This document shows, one piece after another, positions 34,067-43,620 of a DNA stretch of 64,000 nt (its first letter is position 1; every line of letters starts with the position of its first letter). The stretch lies in contig CAKZZH010000132.1 of the NCBI GenBank assembly GCA_937885345.1, positions 1 through 64,000 on the forward strand, in the 5' to 3' direction. The DNA is from an uncultured Lachnospiraceae bacterium. GTDB lineage: Bacteria > Bacillota > Clostridia > Lachnospirales > Lachnospiraceae. The notes under the pieces were generated by a model. That model ran no database searches. It was not told the origin of the DNA and worked only from the letters and a program-made list of their open reading frames with translations. The position numbers were made by a program, and so were the translations under genes.

Positions 34067-35563
34067 ATGGCAAACAAAAACTACAATGCACTTAAGAAGA
34101 AATATCTCGCCAAGGTCGATAAAACAATCGCCGAAGGCCCCTACAAGGATAACTGGGAGACACTTACCGATATGACGATTCCCGACTGGTTTATGAAAGC
34201 CAAGTTCGGTATCTTCATACATTGGGGGCTTTTCAGCGTTCCCGCGCACAATAACGAGTGGTATTCCCGTAACATGTACCAGAAGGATATGGAGGAATAC
34301 AGTTACCACATCAAGACCTACGGTCCTCACAAGGACTTTGGATATAAGGATTTTATACCGATGTTCACCGCGAAGAAATTCTCCGCGAAGAAGTGGGTAA
34401 GCCTCTTTAAGAAGGCAGGTGCAAGATATATCGTTCCCGTTGCCGAGCATCACGACGGCTTCCAAATGTACGACAGCGATCTGTCGATATGGAACAGTGT
34501 TCAAATGGGCCCGAAGAGGGATGTGCTCGGCGAACTTAAAGAAGAAGCTGAGAAGCAGGGGCTCACATTCTGCACCTCCTCTCACAGGGCAGAACATCTC
34601 TGGTTTATGGGCGGCGGTAAGGATTTTGAAAGCGATATCCACGAGCCGCTTCATGTCGGTGATTTCTACTGGCCTTCGACCAAGGAGCAACCCGACCAGA
34701 CGGATATATACTCAAAGCCCTATCCTACGCAGGAATTCCTCGATGACTGGCTTATCAGGACCTGCGAGCTTATCGATAAATATCAGCCAAAGATACTTTA
34801 TTTCGACTGGTGGATCATGCACGACGGATATAAGGACACCTTGAAAAAGATCGCCGCTTATTATTACAACAGCGGCCTCAAATGGGGATACAACACCGCG
34901 ATCTGCTACAAGCACGAGGCTATGGCCTTCGGAAGCGGGATCGTTGATGTGGAGCGGGGTAAATTTGCCGATGTAAAGCCCTACTACTGGCAGACCGATA
35001 CAGCAATTGCCCATAATTCCTGGTGTTACACGACCAATCTCAGTTACAAGACCAGCCACGACATTATATGTTATCTTATCGATGTCGTTGCCAAGAACGG
35101 CAATCTCCTCTTAAATGTCGGCCCCAAAGCCGACGGAAGTATTCCCGACAAGGATATCGAGATTCTCACTGATATAGGTGCATGGCTTAAAACAAACGGC
35201 GAGGCCATCTACAACAGCAAGGTTTGGCGCTACTGCCAGGAAGGCCCCACCGCCGAAGTTGAAGGTAAATTCAGCGAAGGAAATGCATCCGGATATACCA
35301 CCAAGGATTTCAGATTTACAGCCGGTCATGGTTGCATTTACGCCATAGCCCTCAAATTCCCCAAGAGCGGCAAACTCAACATCAAATCACTTGCCTTCTC
35401 GCATGATTCCAACAGCGCAAGCTTCCAGGGGATCATCACCAATGTCGAGATTCTCGGTTGCAAGAGCAGGATAAAATACAAGCACGACGCCAAGGGGCTT
35501 CACATTGATGCTTCCGGCTACACAAACGATATGCCGGTGGTTATCAAGGTACATACAAAATAA
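34067..35563 (+). CDS. GH29 alpha-L-fucosidase (cytoplasmic)
   Basis: Glycoside hydrolase of family 29 that releases L-fucose. It has 498 residues and no signal peptide, so it acts on imported oligosaccharides. FGIFIHWGLFSVPAHNNEWYS (about 47-67), EHHDGFQMYDS (127-137) and ILYFDWW (243-249, Asp247 as the expected nucleophile) are GH29 core motifs. A C-terminal beta domain (about 380-498) follows. AAGGAG lies eight bases before the ATG. It sits between a binding-lipoprotein gene and the YesN-like regulator on the same strand, making a plausible fucoside-use operon. Confidence 0.9.
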   Translation: MANKNYNALKKKYLAKVDKTIAEGPYKDNWETLTDMTIPDWFMKAKFGIFIHWGLFSVPAHNNEWYSRNMYQKDMEEYSYHIKTYGPHKDFGYKDFIPMFTAKKFSAKKWVSLFKKAGARYIVPVAEHHDGFQMYDSDLSIWNSVQMGPKRDVLGELKEEAEKQGLTFCTSSHRAEHLWFMGGGKDFESDIHEPLHVGDFYWPSTKEQPDQTDIYSKPYPTQEFLDDWLIRTCELIDKYQPKILYFDWWIMHDGYKDTLKKIAAYYYNSGLKWGYNTAICYKHEAMAFGSGIVDVERGKFADVKPYYWQTDTAIAHNSWCYTTNLSYKTSHDIICYLIDVVAKNGNLLLNVGPKADGSIPDKDIEILTDIGAWLKTNGEAIYNSKVWRYCQEGPTAEVEGKFSEGNASGYTTKDFRFTAGHGCIYAIALKFPKSGKLNIKSLAFSHDSNSASFQGIITNVEILGCKSRIKYKHDAKGLHIDASGYTNDMPVVIKVHTK

Positions 35564-35642
35564 AAGCGCTGCGGCGCGTAAGCGGCAAGCGAAAGCGGCC
35601 GCACGGCACAGGCACAACTATATCGAAGGGACGGAAGAATTT

Positions 35643-37253
35643 TTGGAAACAGTATTTATAGCAGACGACGAGCAGGCCATTCGCGAAGGTCTCAAATACA
35701 TAATCGACTGGGGCAAGCACGATTATAAAATAATCGGGGACGCCTCTAACGGCGCCGATGCGCTGACCAAGATCGTAAGACTCAAACCCAGTCTTGTACT
35801 TATCGATATCCGTATGCCCAAAATGCACGGTATAGAAGTTATCAAAGAGGCTAAGCAGCTCGGTTTTGAAGGCAAAGTCATAATCTTAAGCGGGTACTCG
35901 GATTTTAAATACGCTCAGGAAGCCATAAAGCTGGGAGTTGAATTTTACCTTACAAAGCCGATTGATGAGGAAGAACTTGAAAAGACCATCGACAAGCTTC
36001 ACGACGACATTATCGCAGACAGGCAGAAATCTACGGCGATCATGCATTTTCAGGAAAAAGCAAGGCGTGAAATACTTGATGATATCATAAGCGGCACGGC
36101 TGTACTTTCAACGCTCGATCTGGGCGCGCTCGCGCTTACCGAGAATCTCTACCAGCTCGTAATATATGAGCAGTTTGAGCAGAAGGAGACGAGTATTCCC
36201 TATCAGTTTTCCGAACTTCTGCGCGTGACCAATGACCGCTCGGGTACTTTCGACCACCTTATCAAGGATGGCAAAAATGTCATTGTTTTAAAAGGCCGTT
36301 TTGCCCTCGATAAATTCAATCGTTTTCTGGATCACTACAATGATCAGGAACCCGAAAAAGGCAGTCCGCTCGATACTTTGTTCCTTGCTTACAGCAAGCC
36401 CGTAGCCAGCCTTGAGGAGCTTCCTTGGGCCTATGAACAGGTACGCTCGCTTATTTCCAGAAGATTCTTCTGTGAGCAGGGTCAGCACACTCTCGGCTAC
36501 GATAATCTTCCGGATGCTTCGGCAAAGGACCGCATGCTCGGTGACGATCTCAAGAACCGCTTCAGCAAGCAGTTCGTTGATTACATACAGGCCTTCAACC
36601 GTAAAATGATCGCCTCAACCATATATGACCTTACCGAACTTCTATTTAATGCGGACGCTCAGGTCAAGGATATAAGGCTCTTTGTGACTGATATTATTTT
36701 ACAGGTTAAGAACACGATAAGCTCGAGCTACCCTTCCAACGACATTCCTTTCCCCAGCAATGCCGAGATCATAGGCGAGGTCGAGGCCAAATTCTATCTC
36801 TATGAGATAATGAATTACCTTAGTTCCATCTTCGAACTTATTATGAATTCCATCGGTAATTCCTCGAGAGACAGCATTCTCGATGACATACTTTACTATA
36901 TCGATCACAATTATCAGAACAATATCAAGCTTGAGACAATTGCGCCGCTTTTCGGTTACAACAGTGCTTACCTCGGTAAAATATTCTCGAAAACCGTCGG
37001 TGAGAATTTTAATAATTATATAGACAAGGTGCGAATCATGCACGCTAAGGAACTGATCGTCGACAACAAGCTCAAAGTCTATGAAATTGCCGAACAGATC
37101 GGTTATAAGAATGTGGATTATTTCCACAAGAAGTTCAAGAAATATGTTTCGCTCAGTCCGGCCGAATACCGCAAGAGAATCCTTGCCGGCGAAGAAGTGC
37201 CGGATATTCCGGGCGATGCTGTCGATAACAGCGATGAAGATCCCGAGGACTGA
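35643..37253 (+). CDS. YesN-like response regulator with AraC-type DNA-binding domain
   Basis: Two-component regulator of 536 residues. The receiver domain (1-120) has FIADDEQA (acidic pocket), LIDIRMPKMHG (phospho-acceptor Asp in LIDI) and FYLTKPI (Lys). A middle region of about 300 residues is unassigned. The AraC/XylS helix-turn-helix domain lies at the C-terminus (about 425-525; IAPLFGYNSAYLGKIFSK and EIAEQIGYKNVDYFHKKFKKYVSLSPAEYR). The start is taken as TTG at 35643, since upstream in-frame residues overlap the fucosidase gene and do not look like protein; GGAAG lies before it. No sensor kinase of the YesM type is beside it. It probably controls the neighbouring sugar genes. Confidence 0.82.
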   Translation: METVFIADDEQAIREGLKYIIDWGKHDYKIIGDASNGADALTKIVRLKPSLVLIDIRMPKMHGIEVIKEAKQLGFEGKVIILSGYSDFKYAQEAIKLGVEFYLTKPIDEEELEKTIDKLHDDIIADRQKSTAIMHFQEKARREILDDIISGTAVLSTLDLGALALTENLYQLVIYEQFEQKETSIPYQFSELLRVTNDRSGTFDHLIKDGKNVIVLKGRFALDKFNRFLDHYNDQEPEKGSPLDTLFLAYSKPVASLEELPWAYEQVRSLISRRFFCEQGQHTLGYDNLPDASAKDRMLGDDLKNRFSKQFVDYIQAFNRKMIASTIYDLTELLFNADAQVKDIRLFVTDIILQVKNTISSSYPSNDIPFPSNAEIIGEVEAKFYLYEIMNYLSSIFELIMNSIGNSSRDSILDDILYYIDHNYQNNIKLETIAPLFGYNSAYLGKIFSKTVGENFNNYIDKVRIMHAKELIVDNKLKVYEIAEQIGYKNVDYFHKKFKKYVSLSPAEYRKRILAGEEVPDIPGDAVDNSDEDPED

Positions 37254-37277
37254 TACGCCTGTAGCCGCTATCTGATC

Positions 37278-37931
37278 TTACTTGTCTGAATCATCTTCAT
37301 CTTCAGGCGTCTTAGGTCTGACCGCGCCGCCCTCTTTCTCAATTTCACGGAAGAAACTCAGCGCAAAACCACTGATGGTCATCATTATAACACCGGGGCC
37401 CACCAGGGCTCCGATTATCATTGTTACCCTTGTAAACAGGAAGATGACAACTTCAATTGCAATAAGCACTACAAGAAGAATTGTCTTGCCGAAATATCTC
37501 ATGGATATTCTCATGGAATTCTTGATCGTTCTGAAGACGGTATTATCATATCTCGCAAGAAGCGGATAGGTATACAGCATAGCGATCAGGAAGAGGAATA
37601 TTGTAAGAAATACTATGATAAAAACCCACAATTCATCACTCATTGAAACAAGGCTCAAATCCAGATATATTACAACGGCAAACAGCAGCGTTATCGGACT
37701 GAGAATAAAGCCGGGCTTCAGATTCGCTTTAAACGCCTTAAAAAAGCCTCTTACAACATAGCCCTCATTCTCATCGAGCATTTTAAGGATAACGGTATAT
37801 GCGGCGATTGTAGATACTCCAATGGTTACAAGAGGGAGACTGCAAACAAACCATACCACATTAATCTTGATTATGTCCCACAATCTTGATAGGAATTTGT
37901 ATAAAGGTCCGTCCGCACTAAAAAACTTCAT
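37278..37931 (-). CDS. YesL family (DUF624) membrane protein
   Basis: A 217-residue membrane protein with five predicted helices (about 18-45, 70-100, 105-130, 148-170 and 178-200) and an acidic, Asp/Glu-rich C-terminal tail. The opening FFSADGPLYKFLSRLWDIIKINVVWF is typical of DUF624/YesL proteins, which accompany YesM/YesN and LplA/B/C-type sugar systems; their molecular role is unknown. The start at 37929-37931 has GAGGAG eight bases upstream. It converges on the regulator gene, 24 bases apart, and no terminator is visible in that gap. Confidence 0.83.
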   Translation of the reverse strand: MKFFSADGPLYKFLSRLWDIIKINVVWFVCSLPLVTIGVSTIAAYTVILKMLDENEGYVVRGFFKAFKANLKPGFILSPITLLFAVVIYLDLSLVSMSDELWVFIIVFLTIFLFLIAMLYTYPLLARYDNTVFRTIKNSMRISMRYFGKTILLVVLIAIEVVIFLFTRVTMIIGALVGPGVIMMTISGFALSFFREIEKEGGAVRPKTPEDEDDSDK

Positions 37932-38013
37932 AGCTTGATCTCCTCGTAAACATATACTACCATTATTCGCCAAAACACTTAAAATATCAAGTAAAACAAG
38001 TTATTCCCCGTCC

Positions 38014-38070
38014 AATAAAAGCAGGTTATATTGAACCGATATGTCACCGATACCAATATAACCTGCTTAT
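38014..38070 (-). terminator. Terminator of the LplBC/binding-protein operon
   Basis: A 15-bp perfect stem (38019-38033 with 38054-38068) and a 20-base loop, followed on the minus strand by TTTTATTGG. Confidence 0.78.
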
Positions 38071-38123
38071 GTTTATCCTTTAATTAACCACACGTTAACC
38101 CGATTACTGTCATCTGATGATAA

Positions 38124-39917
38124 TTACTTCATATGCTCAATGACAGCATCCTGAGTTGCCTTACGAGCGGCAGCCTGCTCCTCAAAGTACTTGGTGATCT
38201 CATCGTAAGCACATGTTCCTGTATCAACATTGGTATATGCTCTTGCGTTTTTGATCATCTCTTCGATGTATGCGTCACAAGCTTCCTCTGTATCTGCGGT
38301 CATTGCCTGCCATGTCTTGGTTCTGATGATCTCAGCGATCTGATCCTGGTTAGTCTGAAGTGAAGCAGAGTATGTCTTAAGAGGTGTAAGCTCGAAACCT
38401 GAAGCGATCTCTACAACATAACTGTCTGTGCCTCTGTTCTCAAAGTACTCTGTAACACTATCGGCACCTGCCCATTCTCTCCACTCTTTTTCAATCTCAG
38501 ACTTAGCCTCTGTACCAACATTACTTTCCCACTTCTTCCTGTTATAAGGCTCACCTGACTCAGGGTTAATGGCATCTGTAGACCAGGTTGTATTGTTGTG
38601 CTCAGGATTTCCTTCACTGAACATTGTTCCGCAGTACTTGGCATATTCTTCATTATCCGTTGTCATTACGGTATCAGTATCAGCAGCACAAGCTGCACCA
38701 AGCTCTGTAAAATATGTCTTACCGTTCTCATCATAATCCCAGCAAAGACCCTTAGGACCGTAATCGGTTGTAAGTCTTCCTTCAGGTGTGCAGAGGTAGT
38801 TGATGATCTGCATACAAATATCAGGATACTTGGTATTGGCACCGATCGACCATACTCTGTTACCACCGTTAACGTCCATACCGTATACAACAGGTGTAGC
38901 CTCGGTAGGAGCTACGGAGTACATTGCCTTGCCTTCTGCAAGATGTTCATCAGTGTTATACTGCTCAGAACCTGCATAATTGAAGATTGAGAAGAAGTAT
39001 CCGCCAAGCTTCATCTTTTCAGCCATACCGTCCCACTTTCTCGTCTCTGACTCAGGGTCCATAAGGCCGAGTCTGTAAAGCTTGTTATAGAAGCGGATCA
39101 TCTCAATGTAAGGACCATCCTCATCAAGAGGTCCGTAATACTTACCGGTTGCAGGATCATAAAGACCTGTACCGAACTCATCATATCCATAATAGCATGA
39201 TGCTGTAGACTTAACATACATAACCATGTTTCCGTCCCAGTCATTCCAAGGAGCCACTGCATATGTAGGATTGCCAAGTTCATCTGTAGGACAGATTTCC
39301 TTCATATCGAGAAGTACCTCTACAAGTCCGTCAAGGTCCTTGATCTCAGGGCATCCAAGTTCCTGATAAAGGTCAAATCTAAGATCCCATGAATACATGA
39401 ATGACTCATGATCTTCGGGGTTTGTCGCTACATTATGACCGAAACCTACAGTAGGAGCGGTACCCTCGATACCTGCAGCTTTATAAGCAGCCTGGTTAAG
39501 TTCCTGGTTATGAATAAGGGCCTGCTGCATATTCTCATAGATGTAAGGTCCATAATTCTGTACAAGCTCATCCTTGTTCCAGTCAAGAAGAAGTCCGCCT
39601 GTTACGGCACTTCTGTACTGAGCACCATTATCTCCCCAGATATTGATGTCGGCCATCTCTCCACTCTCAAGCATCGTTGTAAGAACATTTCCGTCGGGGT
39701 CGTTAACGATGTTAATCCTGACACCAAATTTCTCCTTCATTATTTCTGCCCACCAGCCGGTCTGATAACCGCTGAAGTTAGCGAGCTGTGAGAAAATCTT
39801 GATCTCAGTAAGCTCTCCGCCTGAAGCGCCACCGGTACAACCCGTAGCGGCAACAGTTCCAAGCACCATTGCTGCAAGTGATGCACCTGCAACAAGACGT
39901 TTGAAAATTCTTTTCAT
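38124..39917 (-). CDS. LplA-like extracellular sugar-binding lipoprotein
   Basis: Family 1 binding lipoprotein of 597 residues with a signal peptide and lipobox (ATGC, lipid on Cys27). It belongs to the large LplA/YtcQ type used with LplB/LplC permeases. It shares clear pieces with the lipoprotein at 32300 (FSGYQTGWWAEIMKEKF, WNDWDGN and YYGYDEFG), so the two are paralogues. GAGG eight to nine bases upstream supports the ATG. It lies 58 bases after the second permease gene. The expected ATPase, a shared MsmX-type protein, is not in the window. Confidence 0.88.
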   Translation of the reverse strand: MKRIFKRLVAGASLAAMVLGTVAATGCTGGASGGELTEIKIFSQLANFSGYQTGWWAEIMKEKFGVRINIVNDPDGNVLTTMLESGEMADINIWGDNGAQYRSAVTGGLLLDWNKDELVQNYGPYIYENMQQALIHNQELNQAAYKAAGIEGTAPTVGFGHNVATNPEDHESFMYSWDLRFDLYQELGCPEIKDLDGLVEVLLDMKEICPTDELGNPTYAVAPWNDWDGNMVMYVKSTASCYYGYDEFGTGLYDPATGKYYGPLDEDGPYIEMIRFYNKLYRLGLMDPESETRKWDGMAEKMKLGGYFFSIFNYAGSEQYNTDEHLAEGKAMYSVAPTEATPVVYGMDVNGGNRVWSIGANTKYPDICMQIINYLCTPEGRLTTDYGPKGLCWDYDENGKTYFTELGAACAADTDTVMTTDNEEYAKYCGTMFSEGNPEHNNTTWSTDAINPESGEPYNRKKWESNVGTEAKSEIEKEWREWAGADSVTEYFENRGTDSYVVEIASGFELTPLKTYSASLQTNQDQIAEIIRTKTWQAMTADTEEACDAYIEEMIKNARAYTNVDTGTCAYDEITKYFEEQAAARKATQDAVIEHMK

Positions 39918-39975
39918 TGCTTTTCCTCCTTTAAATTAGTACTTTTTTAAATTAATTATAGATAATGTACAATAA

Positions 39976-40935
39976 TCAGCCCTTAACTGCACCGAGCATA
40001 ATTCCTTCCTCGAAATATCTCTGCATGAAAGGATATACGATAAGAATAGGAATAAGTGTTGCCATGGAAACCGTATATTTAACAGCCTGCGATGAGAGTT
40101 TCTTGACGGTTTCGGGATCGACATCCACACCGCCTGTGTTCTGTCCGATCGATGTGATCTGTGTCAGATAAATATACAACTTGTGCTGTAAAGTATGTAA
40201 TTCCGGAGCGTTCGACATAAGGATAAGTGAATCCTGGAAGGAGTTCCAGTTACCAACCGCTCCGAATATCGCGATGGTTGCCAGAATCGGTTTACATAGC
40301 GGCCATATGATACTTCGGAAAATCTTCATATGGCTCGCGCCATCAATAAAGGCGCTTTCCTCAAGTTCTGCCGGAATCGACTCAATATAGGTCTTAACAA
40401 GAATGATATTGTAAGGAGCCACAATTCCGGGAATGATATATGCAAGATAGTTACCGGTCAGACCGAGCATTGACATATTCATATACCAGGGAATGATTCC
40501 TGCGTTAAAGTACATAGTTATAACGAGAAGTCTGTACCATACTTTACGTCCCCAAAGTTCCTTCTTGGTAACAAGGTATCCGATAAGCGCGGAAGCAAGT
40601 ACCATTACCGCAGTACCGAGAATCGTTCTTGAAAGTGTTACGAAGAACGCTCTTAAGGTTGTCGAGTCCGTAATAATATTCTTGTAGTTCTCAAATGTAA
40701 AATTCTTAGGGAAGAATTTTACGATACCCTTTGAAACCGCATCACTGTCCGATACCGTGTTACAGAACAGGTACCAAAACGGGAAAAAGCATGCAAAGGT
40801 GAATAAAGCAAATATTGTATAATTAATAACGTTGAAAATAACATCACCGGCAGTAAGACGGTACATTCTCTTATGCTTACGCGCATAAGCCTTTTCAGCT
40901 TTCAATTCAGCTTTCTGAACATCACTCATAGCCAT
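39976..40935 (-). CDS. LplC-like sugar ABC transporter permease
   Basis: A 319-residue permease with a cytoplasmic N-terminus and six membrane helices. The ATPase-docking EAA loop reads ESAFIDGASHMKIFRSIIWP. The ending (RYFEEGIMLGAVKG) is typical of LplC/YtcP-type permeases that import oligosaccharides, pectin-derived or other. AAGGAGG lies nine bases before the ATG. The gene follows the LplB-type permease by 16 bases and is followed by the binding protein. Confidence 0.9.
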   Translation of the reverse strand: MAMSDVQKAELKAEKAYARKHKRMYRLTAGDVIFNVINYTIFALFTFACFFPFWYLFCNTVSDSDAVSKGIVKFFPKNFTFENYKNIITDSTTLRAFFVTLSRTILGTAVMVLASALIGYLVTKKELWGRKVWYRLLVITMYFNAGIIPWYMNMSMLGLTGNYLAYIIPGIVAPYNIILVKTYIESIPAELEESAFIDGASHMKIFRSIIWPLCKPILATIAIFGAVGNWNSFQDSLILMSNAPELHTLQHKLYIYLTQITSIGQNTGGVDVDPETVKKLSSQAVKYTVSMATLIPILIVYPFMQRYFEEGIMLGAVKG

Positions 40936-40951
40936 AACAGACGCACCTCCT

Positions 40952-42457
40952 TTACATTATCGACTCGCCACGAATCAGCTTGGACACACCGTTTGCTATG
41001 AACAAAAGGATGACACTGACAAGTGACTTGGTCATACTGATAACCGTAGATAAGGCAACGTTACCGCTACCGATACCCAGCTTATATACATACAGATCGA
41101 GGACGTTCAGATATTCTCTGTTGCTCGTATTGTCGAACACGAGGTACTGATCCATACCGTTTGAAAGAATGTTTGCGATCTGCATAAGGAGGAGTACGAA
41201 GAATGTAGGGATAAGTCCCGGCACTGTTATGTGCCACATCTTCTGTCCTCGGCTCGCGCCGTCAACCGTCGCCGCTTCGTAGAGCTGCGGATCGATTCCG
41301 GAAATACCCGCAATATATATAATTGCGCTCCATCCAATACCTTTCCATGTTCCCCATGCCAACATTATAAGCCAGTTGACAGGACCCGTTACCTCGAGAT
41401 GCGAACCGGTAAGTCCAAATACCGAGTTAATAAAGCCGTCGCCTGAGAACAAAGCAAATGCAAGGGAGTAAACAAGAACCCAGCTGACGAAGTTGGGGAT
41501 TGTTGTAAATACCTGAACGACTCTCTTAAACCACTTGGTCTTGATTTCGTTAAGCATTATCGCGAATGCGATAGGAAGCCATGATGTAGCAACTCCGAGG
41601 CCACTCATCGCAAGTGTGTTACGAAGCACCTTAAGAACATCGGCTCTTGTCGCAGCATCTTTAAACAGGAATGTAAAATAATACGTACCTGCCCACCTGC
41701 TTGCATCCAGCGGTTGTCCTGCCTCATAGTGGAAGAACGCATATCTCCAGCCCCACAGAGGAAGGTATGAGAATACGAATACCAGCAAAAGGAAAGGAAG
41801 AAGTATAAGGAATAATTTATACTTGGTTGCCATTTCGTATTTAACTGTCTTATCACTCTTCGGGATAAGAAGAAATGCCACAACAGAAGTAACAAATACC
41901 ACTATGGCAAGTACAAGAAATACGTAGAAGCCATATGGTATGGTTCCCGTAATCTCGCCGAGTTTGTCAGATGTCTTGCCCGCAGCGGCTGCAAGTTCAT
42001 CATATGCTTTGGCGTTGTCATACATCTTGTCTCTTATAAATATAACAAGAGCAAGAGAAACACCTACAAAGAGACTTCCTACCATCGATAAAATAGTGGA
42101 AAGTTTCTTCATCTTGGTGTTACCGAGAGATGCCCCCGCACCTCCGCCACAGATGGCGATACCCACTATACCAAGAATCGAGAATACCTGCAGGAGTTGG
42201 ATATGAATCGCAAGAACAGGAACAGCGCCGCCGCCCACATTCATCATATCTCTTCCGAGAGTACCAAGGTTCTTCGTAAGACCGCTATATGAAATAGCGG
42301 ATGTGAAGTAAGACACGCCCGAACTGATAAAGGCCAATACTCTTGTCGGAGCAAAGGCAGGGAAAAACATCAGCATAACCATAAGAAGCGCTGCAACTCT
42401 GGTGAACCAGAACAGTTTCTCTGATGCTTTAACTCCCTTAGTCAAGTTTTCTTTCAT
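40952..42457 (-). CDS. LplB-like sugar ABC transporter permease with N-terminal membrane extension
   Basis: Partner permease of the LplC-like protein. Residues about 212-501 match ordinary LplB/YteP permeases (YKLFLILLPFLLLVFVFSY opening; EAA loop EAATVDGASRGQKMWHITVP). The first 210 residues are an extension with four extra membrane helices (about 17-40, 85-110, 120-145 and 172-200). Typical LplB proteins are about 320 residues, so this is markedly long. The frame and ribosome site (AGGAGG, six bases upstream) support one continuous protein. A TATAAT -10 lies at 42529-42534. It is first in the operon. Confidence 0.87.
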   Translation of the reverse strand: MKENLTKGVKASEKLFWFTRVAALLMVMLMFFPAFAPTRVLAFISSGVSYFTSAISYSGLTKNLGTLGRDMMNVGGGAVPVLAIHIQLLQVFSILGIVGIAICGGGAGASLGNTKMKKLSTILSMVGSLFVGVSLALVIFIRDKMYDNAKAYDELAAAAGKTSDKLGEITGTIPYGFYVFLVLAIVVFVTSVVAFLLIPKSDKTVKYEMATKYKLFLILLPFLLLVFVFSYLPLWGWRYAFFHYEAGQPLDASRWAGTYYFTFLFKDAATRADVLKVLRNTLAMSGLGVATSWLPIAFAIMLNEIKTKWFKRVVQVFTTIPNFVSWVLVYSLAFALFSGDGFINSVFGLTGSHLEVTGPVNWLIMLAWGTWKGIGWSAIIYIAGISGIDPQLYEAATVDGASRGQKMWHITVPGLIPTFFVLLLMQIANILSNGMDQYLVFDNTSNREYLNVLDLYVYKLGIGSGNVALSTVISMTKSLVSVILLFIANGVSKLIRGESIM

Positions 42458-42602
42458 TGTCTACCTCCTGATATAGGGCACAAGCCCCTCGTGAAACCGC
42501 AAAGAGCCAATTTCACTTTTACTTTAACATTATATAAGATAGCCCCGTATTAAAATACAATAATAATTAAGAAAAATTACAGTAATTATTTACATAGAAA
42601 TA

Positions 42603-42625
42603 CCGCGCCGGATATACCGGCGCGG
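42603..42625 (-). terminator. GC hairpin after the lipoprotein gene
   Basis: Perfect stem CCGCGCCGG/CCGGCGCGG with five-base loop; the T-tail is poor (TATTTCT). It separates the lipoprotein gene from the LplB operon promoter. Confidence 0.6.
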
Positions 42626-42651
42626 CAGGTTAGCAATTCTCAATATTGAAA

Positions 42652-43323
42652 TTACTCGGTAATTCCTGAGATCGTAAATGTAACCTCAACAGATTTTACA
42701 GGTGTTGAATAGTAACCGATTGTCTTGATCTCTTCATCCCAGTTGTTCTGGATGTTGATAGAGATATAATCGCTGTCATCGGGAATCTTGAATCCTACAT
42801 CGCTGAGTGTAACGTTAGATCCGTTAACCTTAAGAACTACATCGCTGATCGTGATAGCCTCAGAATAAGGAACATCGGTAGATACGAAGATAAGGTTCAT
42901 ATAATCCTGTGTCTCAAATGCTGTATCTTCAAATTCAAGGTTCTCAGCCTTAACGGTATATGTACCATCGCCCTTGATCTCGGTATCTGTAAGATCACCG
43001 GGAAGGTCTGACCAAACACCGTCGGTTGACTTGTGGATCTTGCTGAAGTCAAGTCCTTCTGAACCATCAATACCTGTTGAAGGATTGTTCCATGCATCTC
43101 TGAATGACCAGTCAGCTGTCTGTAAACCGATATATGCGTTATATACGGTTCCTGTGTAAGCCTCTGTAGTTGCCTCTGTAGTCGCATCTGTAGTTGCCTC
43201 ACTTGAAGAAGCTGCCTTGTCTGAAGAAGCTGCGCTGCTTGAAGAAGATGTACCTGTACATCCTGCAAAGAGTGCCATTGTTGTAACAGCTGCTACTACT
43301 GTACAAAGAATTCTCTTTTTCAT
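42652..43323 (-). CDS. Secreted lipoprotein of unknown function
   Basis: A 223-residue lipoprotein with signal peptide MKKRILCTVVAAVTTMALFAGC (Cys22), a Ser/Ala/Thr/Glu linker with repeated TTEA units (about 23-57), and a compact beta-rich domain with Trp-rich and Asp-rich segments (QTADWSFRDAWNN, IQNNWDEEIKTIGYY). The pattern resembles a carbohydrate-binding or Ig-like domain, but I do not recognise the family. AAGGAGG lies ten bases before the start; its own promoter is at 43437-43465. Proximity to the LplABC-type transporter suggests a surface sugar role. Confidence 0.7.
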   Translation of the reverse strand: MKKRILCTVVAAVTTMALFAGCTGTSSSSSAASSDKAASSSEATTDATTEATTEAYTGTVYNAYIGLQTADWSFRDAWNNPSTGIDGSEGLDFSKIHKSTDGVWSDLPGDLTDTEIKGDGTYTVKAENLEFEDTAFETQDYMNLIFVSTDVPYSEAITISDVVLKVNGSNVTLSDVGFKIPDDSDYISINIQNNWDEEIKTIGYYSTPVKSVEVTFTISGITE

Positions 43324-43436
43324 TTTGTAAATCCTCCTTAAAATGTGTACTCACATTGCCCCTTGGCAAGTAAGAATTGTATTGCCGGCCAGGCCGGCGC
43401 GCAGGGAAATTCACACACTCTCCCTTACGGTAGCAT

Positions 43437-43465
43437 ATGATAACACCATCAAAATCAAGTGTCAA
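43437..43465 (-). promoter_or_regulatory. Promoter of the unknown lipoprotein gene
   Basis: TTGACA (43460-43465), 17 bases, TATCAT (43437-43442). The leader of about 105 bases holds two small hairpins (GCCGGC with GCCGGC near 43386-43401; TTGCC/GGCAA near 43358-43371). I see nothing else in 43466-43620. Confidence 0.68.
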
Positions 43466-43620
43466 CGCTATTATTTTATATAAAATACACTAGGAATTCG
43501 ATATTTTATAAGTAATAGATCAGTCTGACCGAAATGATCTGCCTATGACAGTTTCGGGGACAAGCGAACCTGAGTTAGCCTAAACCTACCAAAGTTAGGG
43601 GTTTGAACGCATTTATGTTC

